Assembly: GCF_003013695.1 (NCBI RefSeq)
Contig: NZ_CP027792.1
Coordinates: 62,001 to 126,000 of the forward strand
DNA: 64,000 bases
Source: Pulveribacter suum
GTDB lineage: Bacteria > Pseudomonadota > Gammaproteobacteria > Burkholderiales > Burkholderiaceae_C
Direction of reading: 5' to 3'
Part shown: piece by piece, positions 1 through 9,535 of the stretch
Layout of the letters: each line of letters begins with the position of its first letter
How positions within the stretch are numbered: position 1 is the first letter of the stretch
Position numbers and translations under genes: made by a program
The notes under the pieces: generated by a model
Seen by the model: only the letters and a program-made list of their open reading frames with translations
Told to the model about the DNA's origin: nothing
Databases searched by the model: none

Positions 1-647
1 AGGTAGAACACCGAGGCAAAGCCGCTCCACACGTGTACCAGCCGGCTGAAGGGAAACAGCAGGAAGATGGTCACGCCCAGCACGATGTGCACCAGGAACG
101 ACCAGTGCAGCCCGGCCAGCGCTGCGGCGTCCACCGGGCGCAGCGTGACGATGCGCTGGGCCCAGTCGGCCAGGATCAGCATGGCGCTGCCGTCGGTGTG
201 CTGCAGCGATTGCGGCAGCGTGAGCAGGCCCAGCGACAGCTGCACCCACAGCACCACCAGCACGGCAATGTCGGTGGGGTGGCTGGTGTAGCGGATGCGC
301 GGGTCGGTGAGGCGGCGCACCAGCAGCATGGTCAGGCCCACGAAGCAGATGGCGCCGGCGATGCCGCCGGCGGTGACGGCCAGCATCTGCTTGGTCTGCG
401 CGCTCATGAAGACGCCGTACACGCTGTGCGGCGTGAACAGGCCCACCATGTGCCCGAAGAACAGGAACAAAATGCCGAAGTGAAACAGGTTGCTGCCCCA
501 GCGCAGCAGGCCGCTGCGCAGCATCTGCGAGGAATCGCTCTTCCAGCTGTACTGGTTCTGGTCGAAACGGATCAGGCTGCCCACCACGAACACCACGAAG
601 CACACGTAGGGATAGACCTGGAAGAGGAAGCGGTACATCGAGTCCAT
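1..647 (-). CDS. narI: Respiratory nitrate reductase gamma subunit NarI (partial, 3' end outside window)
   Basis: Membrane cytochrome b subunit that takes electrons from quinol and passes them to NarH. The start ATG lies 4 bases after the narJ stop, and about 215 codons are visible before the window edge; the family is usually about 225-230 residues, so little is missing. The translation begins MDSMYRFLFQVYPY and shows five hydrophobic segments. Histidines at 56, 66, 187 and 205 fall at the positions of the four haem ligands of E. coli NarI. It is the last visible gene of narGHJI. Because the gene runs off the edge, it has to be read by translating the minus strand directly. Confidence 0.95.
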   Translation of the reverse strand, partial: MDSMYRFLFQVYPYVCFVVFVVGSLIRFDQNQYSWKSDSSQMLRSGLLRWGSNLFHFGILFLFFGHMVGLFTPHSVYGVFMSAQTKQMLAVTAGGIAGAICFVGLTMLLVRRLTDPRIRYTSHPTDIAVLVVLWVQLSLGLLTLPQSLQHTDGSAMLILADWAQRIVTLRPVDAAALAGLHWSFLVHIVLGVTIFLLFPFSRLVHVWSGFASVFY

Positions 648-651
648 GGTT

Positions 652-1374
652 TCAAGCTCCTTGGATACGTGAGGGGTTGTTGCGCACGATGTGCACGGGC
701 TGGGGCTGGCCCGGGCGGGCCTGGCCGGCGGACGAGCAGCCGTCGAACGCGGCGGGCTCCTCCCAGCTTTCGTCGATGGGGGGCTCGGGCGGCACGTCGA
801 TGCCGGTCTGCGGCTTGTGCCCGGCCAGCTCCAGCAGTGCGGCCAGCGCGGCGGCGTAGGGGCTGGCGCGCTGGACCAGGGCGGCATGCACGGCGTCCAG
901 CAGGTGCGCTATCTCGCCCAGGAAGCCCTTGGCCTCGCGCGGGGGCTGGGTGGAGACGAATTCCAGTACCGCCGGCAGGTAGTCGGGCAGCTCGTCCTCG
1001 ACCAGCAGCAGGCCGGCCTTGGCATAGGTCTCGCCCAGGTCGATCATGGCCGGGCCCCGGTCGCGCGAGTCGCCATGCACGTGTTCGAACAAGTACAGCG
1101 AGGTGGAGCGGCCGCGGTCGAACAGCTCCACGTACTCGGTCTCGGCGGTGAGCGCGTCGCTGGCCTGCAGGTGGCGCACCAATGCGGCCAGGCTGGCGCG
1201 GTGGCGTGCGTTCAGCACGCCGTCCGCGGCCACCAGCGACTCCATCTCGTACAGGTGTTCGCGCAGCGCGGCGTCGGGGTAGCCCAGCAGCGCGGCCAGC
1301 ACGCGCAGCGTGACGGCGCCGGGGTGGCGGCCGGCAACCCGCTGCGTCACCGGAATGTTGTGCGGCTCCTGCAT
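652..1374 (-). CDS. narJ: Nitrate reductase assembly chaperone NarJ
   Basis: Cytoplasmic chaperone that binds apo-NarG and helps insert the molybdenum cofactor before the enzyme docks on NarI. The 240-residue product starts MQEPHNIPVTQRV, 2 bases after the narH stop, and belongs to the TorD/DmsD/NarJ helical family. Typical NarJ features are the early LGYPD motif, the acidic ELFDRGRSTSLYLFEHVHG block near residues 85-105, and a polar, proline-rich C-terminal tail. An in-frame extension upstream runs into narH and is a shadow. The product is expected to be made with NarH by translational coupling. Confidence 0.95.
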   Translation of the reverse strand: MQEPHNIPVTQRVAGRHPGAVTLRVLAALLGYPDAALREHLYEMESLVAADGVLNARHRASLAALVRHLQASDALTAETEYVELFDRGRSTSLYLFEHVHGDSRDRGPAMIDLGETYAKAGLLLVEDELPDYLPAVLEFVSTQPPREAKGFLGEIAHLLDAVHAALVQRASPYAAALAALLELAGHKPQTGIDVPPEPPIDESWEEPAAFDGCSSAGQARPGQPQPVHIVRNNPSRIQGA

Positions 1375-1376
1375 GT

Positions 1377-2900
1377 TCACACCTCCGCCTTGATGGGGAT
1401 GGTGCGCTTCTTTTCCTGGCCGAACAGACTGACGTTGGACACGCCGTCCGAGCAGCCGTTGCCAAAGGTGAAGCCGCAGCCGCCGCGCACGTTGAAGGCG
1501 TTTTCCGCGTATTCGCGGTGCGTGGTGGGGATCACGAAGCGGTCCTCGTAGTTGGCAATCGCCATGATCTGGTACATGTCCTCGGCCTGTGCCTGGGTCA
1601 TGCCGACCTGGTTCAGCACGTCGGTGTCGATGCGCCGCTCCACATGCTTGGCGCGCTGGTAGGCGCGCATGCCCAGCATGCGCTCCAGCGCCCGCACCAC
1701 CGGGGCGGTGTCGCCCGCCGTGAGCAGGTTGGCCAGGTATTTCACCGGGATGCGCAGCTGGTTCACGTCGGGGATCTGGCCGTTCACGCCCAGGTGCCCG
1801 GCGTTGGCGGCCGAGCTGATGGGCGACAGCGGCGGCACGTACCAGACCATGGGCAGCGTGCGGTACTCGGGGTGCAGCGGCAGGGCCACCTTCCAGTCCA
1901 CGGCCATCTTGTACACGGGGCTCTTGCGCGCGGCCTCCATCCACTTGTCGGGGATGCCGTCGATCTTCGCCTGGGCAATCACGGCCGGATCGTGTGGATC
2001 GAGGAACAGGCCCAGCTGCGCCGGGTACAGATCGCGGTCGCGCTCGACGCTCGCCGCCTCCTGGATGCGGTCGGCGTCATACAGCAGCACGCCCAGGTAG
2101 CGGATGCGGCCCACGCAGGTCTCCGAGCACACGGTGGGCTGGCCGGCCTCGATGCGCGGGTAGCAGAAGATGCACTTCTCGGCCTTGCCGCTCTTCCAGT
2201 TGTAGTAGATCTTCTTGTACGGGCAGCCCGAGACGCACATGCGCCAGCCGCGGCACTTGTCCTGGTCGATCAGGACGATGCCGTCTTCCTCGCGCTTGTA
2301 GATCGAGCCCGAAGGGCACGAGGCCACGCAGGTCGGGTTCAGGCAGTGCTCGCACAGGCGCGGCAGGTACATCATGAAGGTGTTTTCGAACTGGCCGTAC
2401 ATCTCCTTCTGGATGTCGTCGAAGTTCTTGTCCACGCTGCGCTTTTCGAACTCGCCGCCCAGGATTTCCTCCCAGTTCGGGCCCCAGACGATCTTGTCCA
2501 TCTGCTTGCCGGTGATGAGGCTGCGCGGCTTGGCCGTGGGCGAGGTGCTCATCTCGGGCGCCGACTGCAGGTGCGCGTAGTCGAACGTGAAGGGCTCGTA
2601 GTAGTCGTCGATCTCCGGCAGGTTCGGGTTGGCGAAGATGCGCATGAGCAGCTTCCACTTCGCGCCCTGGCGCGGAATGATGGAGCCGTCGGGGCGGCGC
2701 ACCCAGCCGCCGTTCCACTTGTCCTGGTTCTCCCATTCCTTGGGGTAGCCGATGCCGGGCTTGGTCTCGACGTTGTTGAACCAGGCGTACTCCATGCCGG
2801 GGCGGCTGGTCCAGACGTTCTTGCAGGTGACGGAACAGGTGTGGCAGCCGATGCACTTGTCCAGGTTCAGCACCATGCCGATTTGGGCGCGGATTCTCAT
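1377..2900 (-). CDS. narH: Respiratory nitrate reductase beta subunit NarH
   Basis: Iron-sulfur electron-transfer subunit on the cytoplasmic face, linking NarI haems to the NarG active site. The 507-residue length is normal for the family. Four cysteine clusters are visible: C16-C19-C22-C26 (CIGCHTCSVTC), CEHCLNPTCVASCP near 184, CRGWRMCVSGC near 217, and CIFCYPR followed by CSETC near 245-265. The tryptophan replacing one cysteine in the third cluster is normal for NarH and makes a [3Fe-4S] centre. The start overlaps the narG stop by 4 bases (ATGA). Confidence 0.97.
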   Translation of the reverse strand: MRIRAQIGMVLNLDKCIGCHTCSVTCKNVWTSRPGMEYAWFNNVETKPGIGYPKEWENQDKWNGGWVRRPDGSIIPRQGAKWKLLMRIFANPNLPEIDDYYEPFTFDYAHLQSAPEMSTSPTAKPRSLITGKQMDKIVWGPNWEEILGGEFEKRSVDKNFDDIQKEMYGQFENTFMMYLPRLCEHCLNPTCVASCPSGSIYKREEDGIVLIDQDKCRGWRMCVSGCPYKKIYYNWKSGKAEKCIFCYPRIEAGQPTVCSETCVGRIRYLGVLLYDADRIQEAASVERDRDLYPAQLGLFLDPHDPAVIAQAKIDGIPDKWMEAARKSPVYKMAVDWKVALPLHPEYRTLPMVWYVPPLSPISSAANAGHLGVNGQIPDVNQLRIPVKYLANLLTAGDTAPVVRALERMLGMRAYQRAKHVERRIDTDVLNQVGMTQAQAEDMYQIMAIANYEDRFVIPTTHREYAENAFNVRGGCGFTFGNGCSDGVSNVSLFGQEKKRTIPIKAEV

Positions 2901-5900
2901 GCCGTCTCTCCTTGGTCCAGCGTGGGTTTGATGAGTTGGTCGGCAACAGGGGTGTCAAGCCAGTCGACCTTGTTCATCTTGCGCAGCACGATGAACTCGT
3001 CGCGGTTGGTGCCGATGGTGCCGTAGTAGTTGAAGCCGTAGCTGAACTGGGCATAGCCGCCGATCATGTGCGTGGGCTTCAAGACCACCCGCGTGACCGA
3101 GTTGTGGATGCCGCCGCGCACGTTGGTCATCTCCGAGCCGGGCGTGTTCACGATCTTTTCCTGCGCGTGGTACATCATGACCATGCCCGGCTTCACGCGC
3201 TGGCTGACCACCGCGCGGGCCGTCAGCGCCCCGTTCACGTTGAACAGCTCGATCCAGTCGTTGTCCTCGATGCCGGCGCGCTTGGCGTCGTCCTCGCTGA
3301 CCCAGACGATGGGCCCGCCGCGGCTCAGGGTGAGCATCAGCAGGTTGTCGGTATAGGTCGAGTGGATGCCCCACTTCTGGTGCGGGGTGATGAAGTTCAG
3401 CGTGATCTCGGGGTTGCCGTTGGGCTTCCTGCCCATCACCTCCGCCGTGGCCTTCAGATCGACCGGTGGACGGTAGCTGGAGAAGCCCTCGCCGAAGGCG
3501 ATCATCCACGGGTGGTCCATGTAGAACTGCTGGCGGCCCGTGAGGGTGCGCCATGGGATCAGCTCGTGCACGTTGGTGTAGCCGGCGTTGTAGCTCACCG
3601 TCTCGCTTTCGATGCCGCTCCAGGTGGGCGAGCTGATGATCTTGCGCGGCTGCGCCTGGATGTCGCGAAAGCGAATCTTCTCGTCCTCGCGGTGCAGCGC
3701 CAGGTGGGTGTGGTCGCGCCCGGTCTGCTCGCCCAGCGACGCCCAGGCCTTCACCGCCACATGGCCGTTGGTCTCGGGCGCCATGTGCAGCACCACCTCG
3801 CAGGCGTCGATGTCGCTTTCGATCTTCGGCATGCCCTGGCTCACGCCGGGCTCCTGCACCACGCCGTTCAATTGGCCCAGCTGCGTGACTTCCAGCTTGG
3901 TGTCCCACTGGATGCCCTTGCCGCCGTTGCCCAGCTTGTCCATCAGCGGGCCCAAGGCGGTAAAGCGCTTGAAGACGTTGGGGTAGTCGCGCTCGACCAC
4001 GGTCATCTGCGGGCCGGTCTTGCCGGGGATCAGGTCGCACTCGCCGCGCGTCCAGTCGGCCACGCCGAAGGGCTGCGCCAGCTCCTGCGGCGAGTCGTGC
4101 ATCAGGGGCGTGAGCACCAGTTCGCGCTCCACGCCCAGCTGGCCCGGGCACAGCTCGCTGAACTTCTGGGCGAAGCCCTTGTAGATGTCCCAGTCGCTGC
4201 GCGCCTCCCAGGCCGGGTCCACCGCCGTGGACAGCGGGTGGATGAAGGGGTGCATGTCGCTGGTATTGAGGTCATTTTTCTCATACCAGGTGGCCGTGGG
4301 CAGCACGATGTCCGAGTACAGGCAGGTGGTGCTCATGCGGAAGTCCAGCGTGACCACCAGGTCCAGCTTGCCCTCGGGCGCCTTGTCATGCCAGACGACT
4401 TCCGTCGGCTTGGCCTCCTGCGCTCCCAGGTCCTTGCCCTGCACGCCGTTGCCGGTGCCCAGCAGGTGCTTGAGGAAGTACTCGTGTCCCTTGCCCGAGC
4501 TGCCCAGGATGTTGGAGCGCCACACGAACATGTTGCGCGGCCAGTTGTCCGGGTGGTCCGGGTCGGTGCAGCTCATCTTCAGGCTGCCGCTTTGCAGGCC
4601 TGCCACTGCGTAGTCCTTCGGGTCCTGGCCCGCCGCCTGCGCGTCGCGCACGACTTGCAGCGGGTTGGTCTTGAGCTGCGGGGCCGTGGGCAGCCAGCCC
4701 ATGCGCTCGGCGCGCACGTTGTAGTCGATCATGCTGCCGCCGTATTCGGAGCGGTCGGCCAGCGGCGAGAGCACTTCCTCCACGCCGATCTTCTCGTAGC
4801 GCCACTGGTCGGTGTGCGCGTAGAAGAAGCTGGTGGAGTTCTGAAAGCGCGGCGGGCGGATCCAGTCCAGCGCAAAGGCCAGCAGCGTCCAGCCGGTCTG
4901 CGGGCGCAGCTTTTCCTGGCCCACGTAGTGCGCCCAGCCGCCGCCGCTCTTGCCGATGCAGCCGCACATCATCAGCATGTTGATGACGCCGCGGTAGTTC
5001 ATGTCGCAGTGGTACCAGTGGTTCATCGCCGCGCCGATGATGACCATGGAGCGGCCCTCGGTGTCGTGCGCGTTCTGCGCGAACTGGCGCGCCACGGTGA
5101 TGACCAGGTCGCGCGGCGTGCCGGTGATCTGCTCCTGCCAGGCGGGGGTGTAGGGGTGGTTGTCGTCGAAACTGGCGGCGGCGAATTCGCCGGGCAGGCC
5201 GCGCGCCACGCCGTAGTTGGCCACCTGCAGGTCGAACACCGTGGCCACCAGGGTGCTGCCGCCGGCCAGCTGCAGGCGCTGCACCGGCACGGTGCGCACC
5301 AGCACGTCGGACTGCACGTTGGTGGGGAAGTCCTCGGTGGCGATGCCGCCGAAGTACGGGAAGCCGACGCGTGCGGTCTCGCTCGCCTGCTCACCCTCCA
5401 GCAGCGACAGGCGCAGGCGCACCTCGCTGCCGCCTGCCGCATCCTTTTGCTCCAGGTTCCACTGGCCCTTGTCGGCGCGGCCGTCGGGGCCCCAGCGGAA
5501 ACCGATGGCTCCCTGCGGCACCACCACGGCGCCGGACTCGTCCAGCGCCACGGTCTTCCACTCGGGATTGTTGGCCTGACCCAGTGATTGGTCGAAATCG
5601 CTGGCGCGCACGTAGCGGTCGGGCACCAGCACCGTCTCGCCGGTCTCCAGCACCTTTTCCTTCAAGGTGACCAGCATCGGCATGTCGGTGTAGCGGCGCA
5701 CGTAGTCGTCGAAGTAGGCGCTGCGTTCACCGTTGTCGGGGAAGTAGAACTCCTTGAGGATCACGTGGCCCATGGCCATGGCAATCGCTGCGTCCGTGCC
5801 CTGCTTGGGGTGCAGCCAGATGTCGGACAGCTTGGCGACTTCGGAGAAGTCGGGCGTCACGGCCACCGTCTTGGTGCCCTTGTAGCGCACCTCGGTGAAG

Positions 5901-6697
5901 AAGTGCGCGTCCGGCGTGCGCGTCTGCGGCACGTTGGAGCCCCAGGCGATGATGTAGCTGGAGTTGTACCAGTCGGCACTCTCGGGCACGTCGGTCTGCT
6001 CGCCCCACACCTGCGGGCTGGACGGCGGCAAGTCGCAGTACCAGTCGTAAAAACTCATGCACACGCCGCCGATCAGGCTCAGGTAGCGCGTGCCGGCGGC
6101 ATAGCTGATCATCGACATCGCCGGAATGGGCGAAAAACCGATGATCCGGTCAGGGCCGTGTTTCTGGATGGTGTGGATGTTGGAGGCGGCGACGATCTCG
6201 TTGACCTCGTCCCAGCTGGAGCGCGCAAAGCCGCCCATGCCGCGCACCTTCTGGTATTCGCTGCGCTTGGCGTCGTCGGCGACGATGCTGGCCCACGCCT
6301 GCACCGGGCCCAGGGTCTGGCGCGCGGTGCGCCACAGGCGCAGCAGGCGCGCCCGCACCATGGGGTACTTCACGCGGTTGGCGCTGTACAGGTACCAGCT
6401 GTAGCTGGCGCCGCGCGAGCAGCCCCGAGGCTCGTGGTTGGGCATGTCCCAGCGGGTGCGCGGGTAGTCGGTCTGCTGGGTTTCCCAGGTGACGATGCCG
6501 CCCTTCACATACACCTTCCACGAGCACGAGCCGGTGCAGTTCACGCCGTGGGTGGAGCGCACGATCTTGTCGTGCGCCCAGCGGTTGCGGTAGGCGTCCT
6601 CCCAGGTGCGGTCCTCGCCGGTGACCTGGCCGTGGCCGCCAGCGAAGGTCTCGCGCGGCTGCGAGAAATAGGTGAGGCGGTCGAGGAAGTGACTCAT
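2897..6697 (-). CDS. narG: Respiratory nitrate reductase alpha (catalytic) subunit NarG
   Basis: Membrane-bound molybdenum enzyme subunit that reduces nitrate to nitrite with the active site in the cytoplasm. It is 1266 residues, full length for the family. The N-terminal FS0 [4Fe-4S] ligands are H50, C54, C58 and C93 (HGVNCTGSC and later PRGCSRG), matching the His-plus-three-Cys pattern of E. coli NarG one residue off. The YNSSYIIAWGSNVPQTRTPD segment covers the region of the Asp Mo ligand. No functional Tat signal is present, as usual. It is translationally coupled to narH; narK2 ends 76 bases upstream on the same strand. Confidence 0.98.
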   Translation of the reverse strand: MSHFLDRLTYFSQPRETFAGGHGQVTGEDRTWEDAYRNRWAHDKIVRSTHGVNCTGSCSWKVYVKGGIVTWETQQTDYPRTRWDMPNHEPRGCSRGASYSWYLYSANRVKYPMVRARLLRLWRTARQTLGPVQAWASIVADDAKRSEYQKVRGMGGFARSSWDEVNEIVAASNIHTIQKHGPDRIIGFSPIPAMSMISYAAGTRYLSLIGGVCMSFYDWYCDLPPSSPQVWGEQTDVPESADWYNSSYIIAWGSNVPQTRTPDAHFFTEVRYKGTKTVAVTPDFSEVAKLSDIWLHPKQGTDAAIAMAMGHVILKEFYFPDNGERSAYFDDYVRRYTDMPMLVTLKEKVLETGETVLVPDRYVRASDFDQSLGQANNPEWKTVALDESGAVVVPQGAIGFRWGPDGRADKGQWNLEQKDAAGGSEVRLRLSLLEGEQASETARVGFPYFGGIATEDFPTNVQSDVLVRTVPVQRLQLAGGSTLVATVFDLQVANYGVARGLPGEFAAASFDDNHPYTPAWQEQITGTPRDLVITVARQFAQNAHDTEGRSMVIIGAAMNHWYHCDMNYRGVINMLMMCGCIGKSGGGWAHYVGQEKLRPQTGWTLLAFALDWIRPPRFQNSTSFFYAHTDQWRYEKIGVEEVLSPLADRSEYGGSMIDYNVRAERMGWLPTAPQLKTNPLQVVRDAQAAGQDPKDYAVAGLQSGSLKMSCTDPDHPDNWPRNMFVWRSNILGSSGKGHEYFLKHLLGTGNGVQGKDLGAQEAKPTEVVWHDKAPEGKLDLVVTLDFRMSTTCLYSDIVLPTATWYEKNDLNTSDMHPFIHPLSTAVDPAWEARSDWDIYKGFAQKFSELCPGQLGVERELVLTPLMHDSPQELAQPFGVADWTRGECDLIPGKTGPQMTVVERDYPNVFKRFTALGPLMDKLGNGGKGIQWDTKLEVTQLGQLNGVVQEPGVSQGMPKIESDIDACEVVLHMAPETNGHVAVKAWASLGEQTGRDHTHLALHREDEKIRFRDIQAQPRKIISSPTWSGIESETVSYNAGYTNVHELIPWRTLTGRQQFYMDHPWMIAFGEGFSSYRPPVDLKATAEVMGRKPNGNPEITLNFITPHQKWGIHSTYTDNLLMLTLSRGGPIVWVSEDDAKRAGIEDNDWIELFNVNGALTARAVVSQRVKPGMVMMYHAQEKIVNTPGSEMTNVRGGIHNSVTRVVLKPTHMIGGYAQFSYGFNYYGTIGTNRDEFIVLRKMNKVDWLDTPVADQLIKPTLDQGETA

Positions 6698-6773
6698 CGT
6701 GGCTCCTTGGATGGGAATGCGTTGTAAGAGGTGGCGAGGGGCGTTGCAGGCATGGGACAGTGGCGAACGGCAA

Positions 6774-8222
6774 TCACACAGGCATCTCGGCGTTCCTGCG
6801 GGCGTAGTACCACCAGGTCACGACGACACATACCAGGTAAAAACCAGCAAACACCCAGAGTGCCAGCTCGGGCCCGCCGGTGGCGGCGATCGAGCTGCCG
6901 TAGCTCTTGGGAATGAAGAAGCCGCCATAGGCGCCCAGGGCGCCGGCAAACCCCAAGGCGGCGGCGCCCTCGGTGTTGCCTTCCTTGATGGCGGCGGCGC
7001 GCGCGGCCTCGTCGGATTCGGGCGCCTCGCGCAGTTTCAGCTTCAGAAAGATCGCCGGAATCATGCTGAAGGTGGAGCCGTTGCCGATGCCGGTGGTGAA
7101 GAACAGCACCAGGAACATCAGGAAGAAGCCCATGAAGCTGCCCTCCGCCGGGCCAAACGGCATGATGTGCCCGCCCGTGCCCTTGGGCAGGAAGTACAGC
7201 ACGCCCAGCACGCCCAGCGCCATGGCCAGGAAGTTCCACAGCGTGACGCGGGCGCCGCCGAACTTGTCGGCCAGCCAGCCCCCGAAGGGCCGGATCACGG
7301 CGCCCACCAGCGGCCCCAGCCAGGCATAGGCCAGCGGGTTGATGGCCGGGAACTGGCTTTTCATGAGCAGCGGAAAGCCGGCCGCGAAGCCGATGAACGA
7401 GCCGAACGTGCCCAGGTACAGCAGACACATGACCCAGTTGTGCTTGCGCCGGAAGATGGCGGCCTGGGCGGCGAAGCTGGCGCGGGCGTCGGCGATGTCG
7501 TGCATGCCGAACCAGGCAGCGATCGACACCACCACGATCCACGGCACCCAGATGAAGGCGGCGTTTTGCGCCCACACCAGCTGCTGGGTGCCGTTGCGCA
7601 CCATGCTCTGCGGCTCGCCGCCGAAGATGCCGAAGATGCCCAGGGTGATGACCAGCGGGCTCAAAAACTGCACCACCGACACGCCCAGGTTCCCGAGGCC
7701 GGCGTTCACGCCCAGCGCCGAGCCCTTGCGCTCCTTCGGAAAGAAGAAGCTGATGTTGGCCATGCTGGAGCTGAAGTTGCCCCCGCCCAGGCCGCACAGG
7801 AGCGCCAGGATCAGCATCGTCGGGTAGCTGGTGGTCGGGTCCTGCACCGCCATGCCGATGCCGACCGCCGGGATCAAGAGCGACGCGGTGGACAGCGCCG
7901 TGAAGCGCCGGCCGCCGAAGATCGGCACCATGAACGAGTAGAAGATGCGCAGCGTGGCGCCTGAGAGCGCCGGCGCCGCCGCCAGCCAGAACAGCTGGTT
8001 GGTCGAGTACTTGAAGCCCAGGTTGGGCAGGTTCACGGCCACCACGCTCCAGACCTGCCAGATGGCAAAGGCGACGAACAGCGCGGGCACCGAGATCCAC
8101 AGGTTGAGCTTGGCCACGGCCTCGCCCTCGCGTTCCCAGAAGCGCTTGTCCTCGGGGGTCCACAGGGTGAGCAGCCGGCCCTGGCGCGAGGCGCCGGACG
8201 ATGCTTTTTGAAGGGAAGACAT
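6774..8222 (-). CDS. narK2: Nitrate/nitrite transporter, NarK2 type (MFS)
   Basis: Twelve-helix major facilitator protein of the nitrate/nitrite porter family, 482 residues from the ATG at 8222. The N-terminus (TPEDKRFWEREGEAVAKLNL) matches the E. coli NarK type, and the NNP signature is present around GGGNFSSSMANISFFFPKER. E. coli NarK-type proteins exchange nitrate for nitrite or co-import nitrate. It sits between narK1 and narG on the same strand, as in other betaproteobacterial nar operons with paired NarK1/NarK2. A longer in-frame reading upstream overlaps narK1 and is not coding. Confidence 0.92.
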   Translation of the reverse strand: MSSLQKASSGASRQGRLLTLWTPEDKRFWEREGEAVAKLNLWISVPALFVAFAIWQVWSVVAVNLPNLGFKYSTNQLFWLAAAPALSGATLRIFYSFMVPIFGGRRFTALSTASLLIPAVGIGMAVQDPTTSYPTMLILALLCGLGGGNFSSSMANISFFFPKERKGSALGVNAGLGNLGVSVVQFLSPLVITLGIFGIFGGEPQSMVRNGTQQLVWAQNAAFIWVPWIVVVSIAAWFGMHDIADARASFAAQAAIFRRKHNWVMCLLYLGTFGSFIGFAAGFPLLMKSQFPAINPLAYAWLGPLVGAVIRPFGGWLADKFGGARVTLWNFLAMALGVLGVLYFLPKGTGGHIMPFGPAEGSFMGFFLMFLVLFFTTGIGNGSTFSMIPAIFLKLKLREAPESDEAARAAAIKEGNTEGAAALGFAGALGAYGGFFIPKSYGSSIAATGGPELALWVFAGFYLVCVVVTWWYYARRNAEMPV

Positions 8223-8248
8223 GCAAGGGTCTCCGTTGAAGGGCGGTT

Positions 8249-9535
8249 TCAGCGCAGCGCAGCGGCAGTGCCGTGCGGGGCCATCACGTCGGTGCGGCGC
8301 ACCTCGGTGAAATACATCCAGATGAGCGATACCCAGACCACGCCGTACATCAGCATGAAGGCGCTGGAGCGGATGCCGGTCCAGTCCATCAGCACGCCGA
8401 ACAGGATCGGCAGGATGAAGCCGCCCATGCCGCCGGCAAGACCCACGATGCCGCTGATGGCGCCGATGTTGCCGGGGTAGTCGTCGCTGATGTACTTGAA
8501 CACGCTGGCCTTGCCGAAGGCCCAGGCGATGCCCAGGATGAACATCAGGCCGGTGAAGACGTACACATTCAGGCCGATGTGAAAGACCTTGGGGCCGTCC
8601 ACGGTGAGGATGGTGAAGTCGGTCTGCGGATACGACAGCAGGAACAGGCAGATCCAGCTCACCCACATGACCCACCAGGTGACGCTGTGCGCGCCGTACT
8701 TGTCCGACAGCACCCCGCCGATGGCCCGCAGCACGCCGCCGGGCAGCGAGAAGCACGCGGCCAGCAGCGCCGCCACGCGGATGTCCAGACCGTATTCGCC
8801 CACGTAGTACTGCACCATCCACAGCGCCAGCGCCACGTAGCCGCCGAAGACGATGCTGTAGTACTGGCAGTACTTGAGCACCTTGGGATCCTTGAGCGCC
8901 TTGAGCTGCTGGGTGAACGACACGTTGCTCGGCACCAGGTGCGCCGGATCGCTGGCGCTGAAGACCCAGAACAGCACCAGCACGCCCAGCATGATGGCGG
9001 CATACACATGCGGCACGGCCTGCCAGCCAAAGGCCACCAGGATGACCGGGGCGATGAACTTGTTGACCGCCGCGCCCGAGTTGCCGGCGCCATACACGCC
9101 CATGGCCATGCCCTGGCGCTGCTTGGGAAACCAGCGCGCCACATAGGGCGTGCCCACCGAGAACGCGCCACCGGCCAGGCCCACGAACAGGCCGATCACC
9201 AGGAAGTGCCAGTACTCGGTGGCATAGCCCATCATCCAGATGGCCGGCACGGTGATGGCCAGCAGGATGGTCATGACAATGCGCCCGCCGTAGCGGTCGG
9301 TCCAAATGCCCAGCGGCACGCGGATCAGCGAGCCGGTGAGTACCGGCATGGCGGTGAGCAGGCCGAACTGGGTGGACGACAGGTTCAGCATCTTCTTGAT
9401 CGGGATGCCGATGACGCCGAACATCATCCAGACCATGAAGCAGGCGGTGAAGGCCAGCGTGCTGACCAGGAGCACGGACCAGGCTTGGGCGTTGCGGCGG
9501 GGATCGACTGCCGCTGTCGGTGACTGGGTAGCCAT
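8249..9535 (-). CDS. narK1: Nitrate transporter, NarK1 type (MFS)
   Basis: Second nitrate/nitrite porter family member, 428 residues from the ATG at 9535 (MATQSPTAAVDPRRNAQ). It has twelve predicted helices, with the family motif around GLAGGAFSVGTPYVARWFP and AGNSGAAVNKF. NarK1-type proteins are thought to be nitrate/proton symporters that supply the cell before nitrite accumulates. It is the first gene of the structural operon, and the narK2 start follows after 26 bases. The upstream gap to narL (9536-9748) should hold the operon promoter. The NarK1 versus NarK2 assignment rests on N-terminal features and order. Confidence 0.88.
   Translation of the reverse strand: MATQSPTAAVDPRRNAQAWSVLLVSTLAFTACFMVWMMFGVIGIPIKKMLNLSSTQFGLLTAMPVLTGSLIRVPLGIWTDRYGGRIVMTILLAITVPAIWMMGYATEYWHFLVIGLFVGLAGGAFSVGTPYVARWFPKQRQGMAMGVYGAGNSGAAVNKFIAPVILVAFGWQAVPHVYAAIMLGVLVLFWVFSASDPAHLVPSNVSFTQQLKALKDPKVLKYCQYYSIVFGGYVALALWMVQYYVGEYGLDIRVAALLAACFSLPGGVLRAIGGVLSDKYGAHSVTWWVMWVSWICLFLLSYPQTDFTILTVDGPKVFHIGLNVYVFTGLMFILGIAWAFGKASVFKYISDDYPGNIGAISGIVGLAGGMGGFILPILFGVLMDWTGIRSSAFMLMYGVVWVSLIWMYFTEVRRTDVMAPHGTAAALR

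Noticed and set aside
33..1151. Long plus-strand open frames opposite narI/narJ, and similar long antisense frames throughout (for example 2912-5587, 12551-15172, 55854-58169)
   Set aside because: At about 70% G+C stop codons are rare on the antisense strand. The frames lack family motifs, have Arg/His/Ala-rich composition and lie opposite well-recognised genes.
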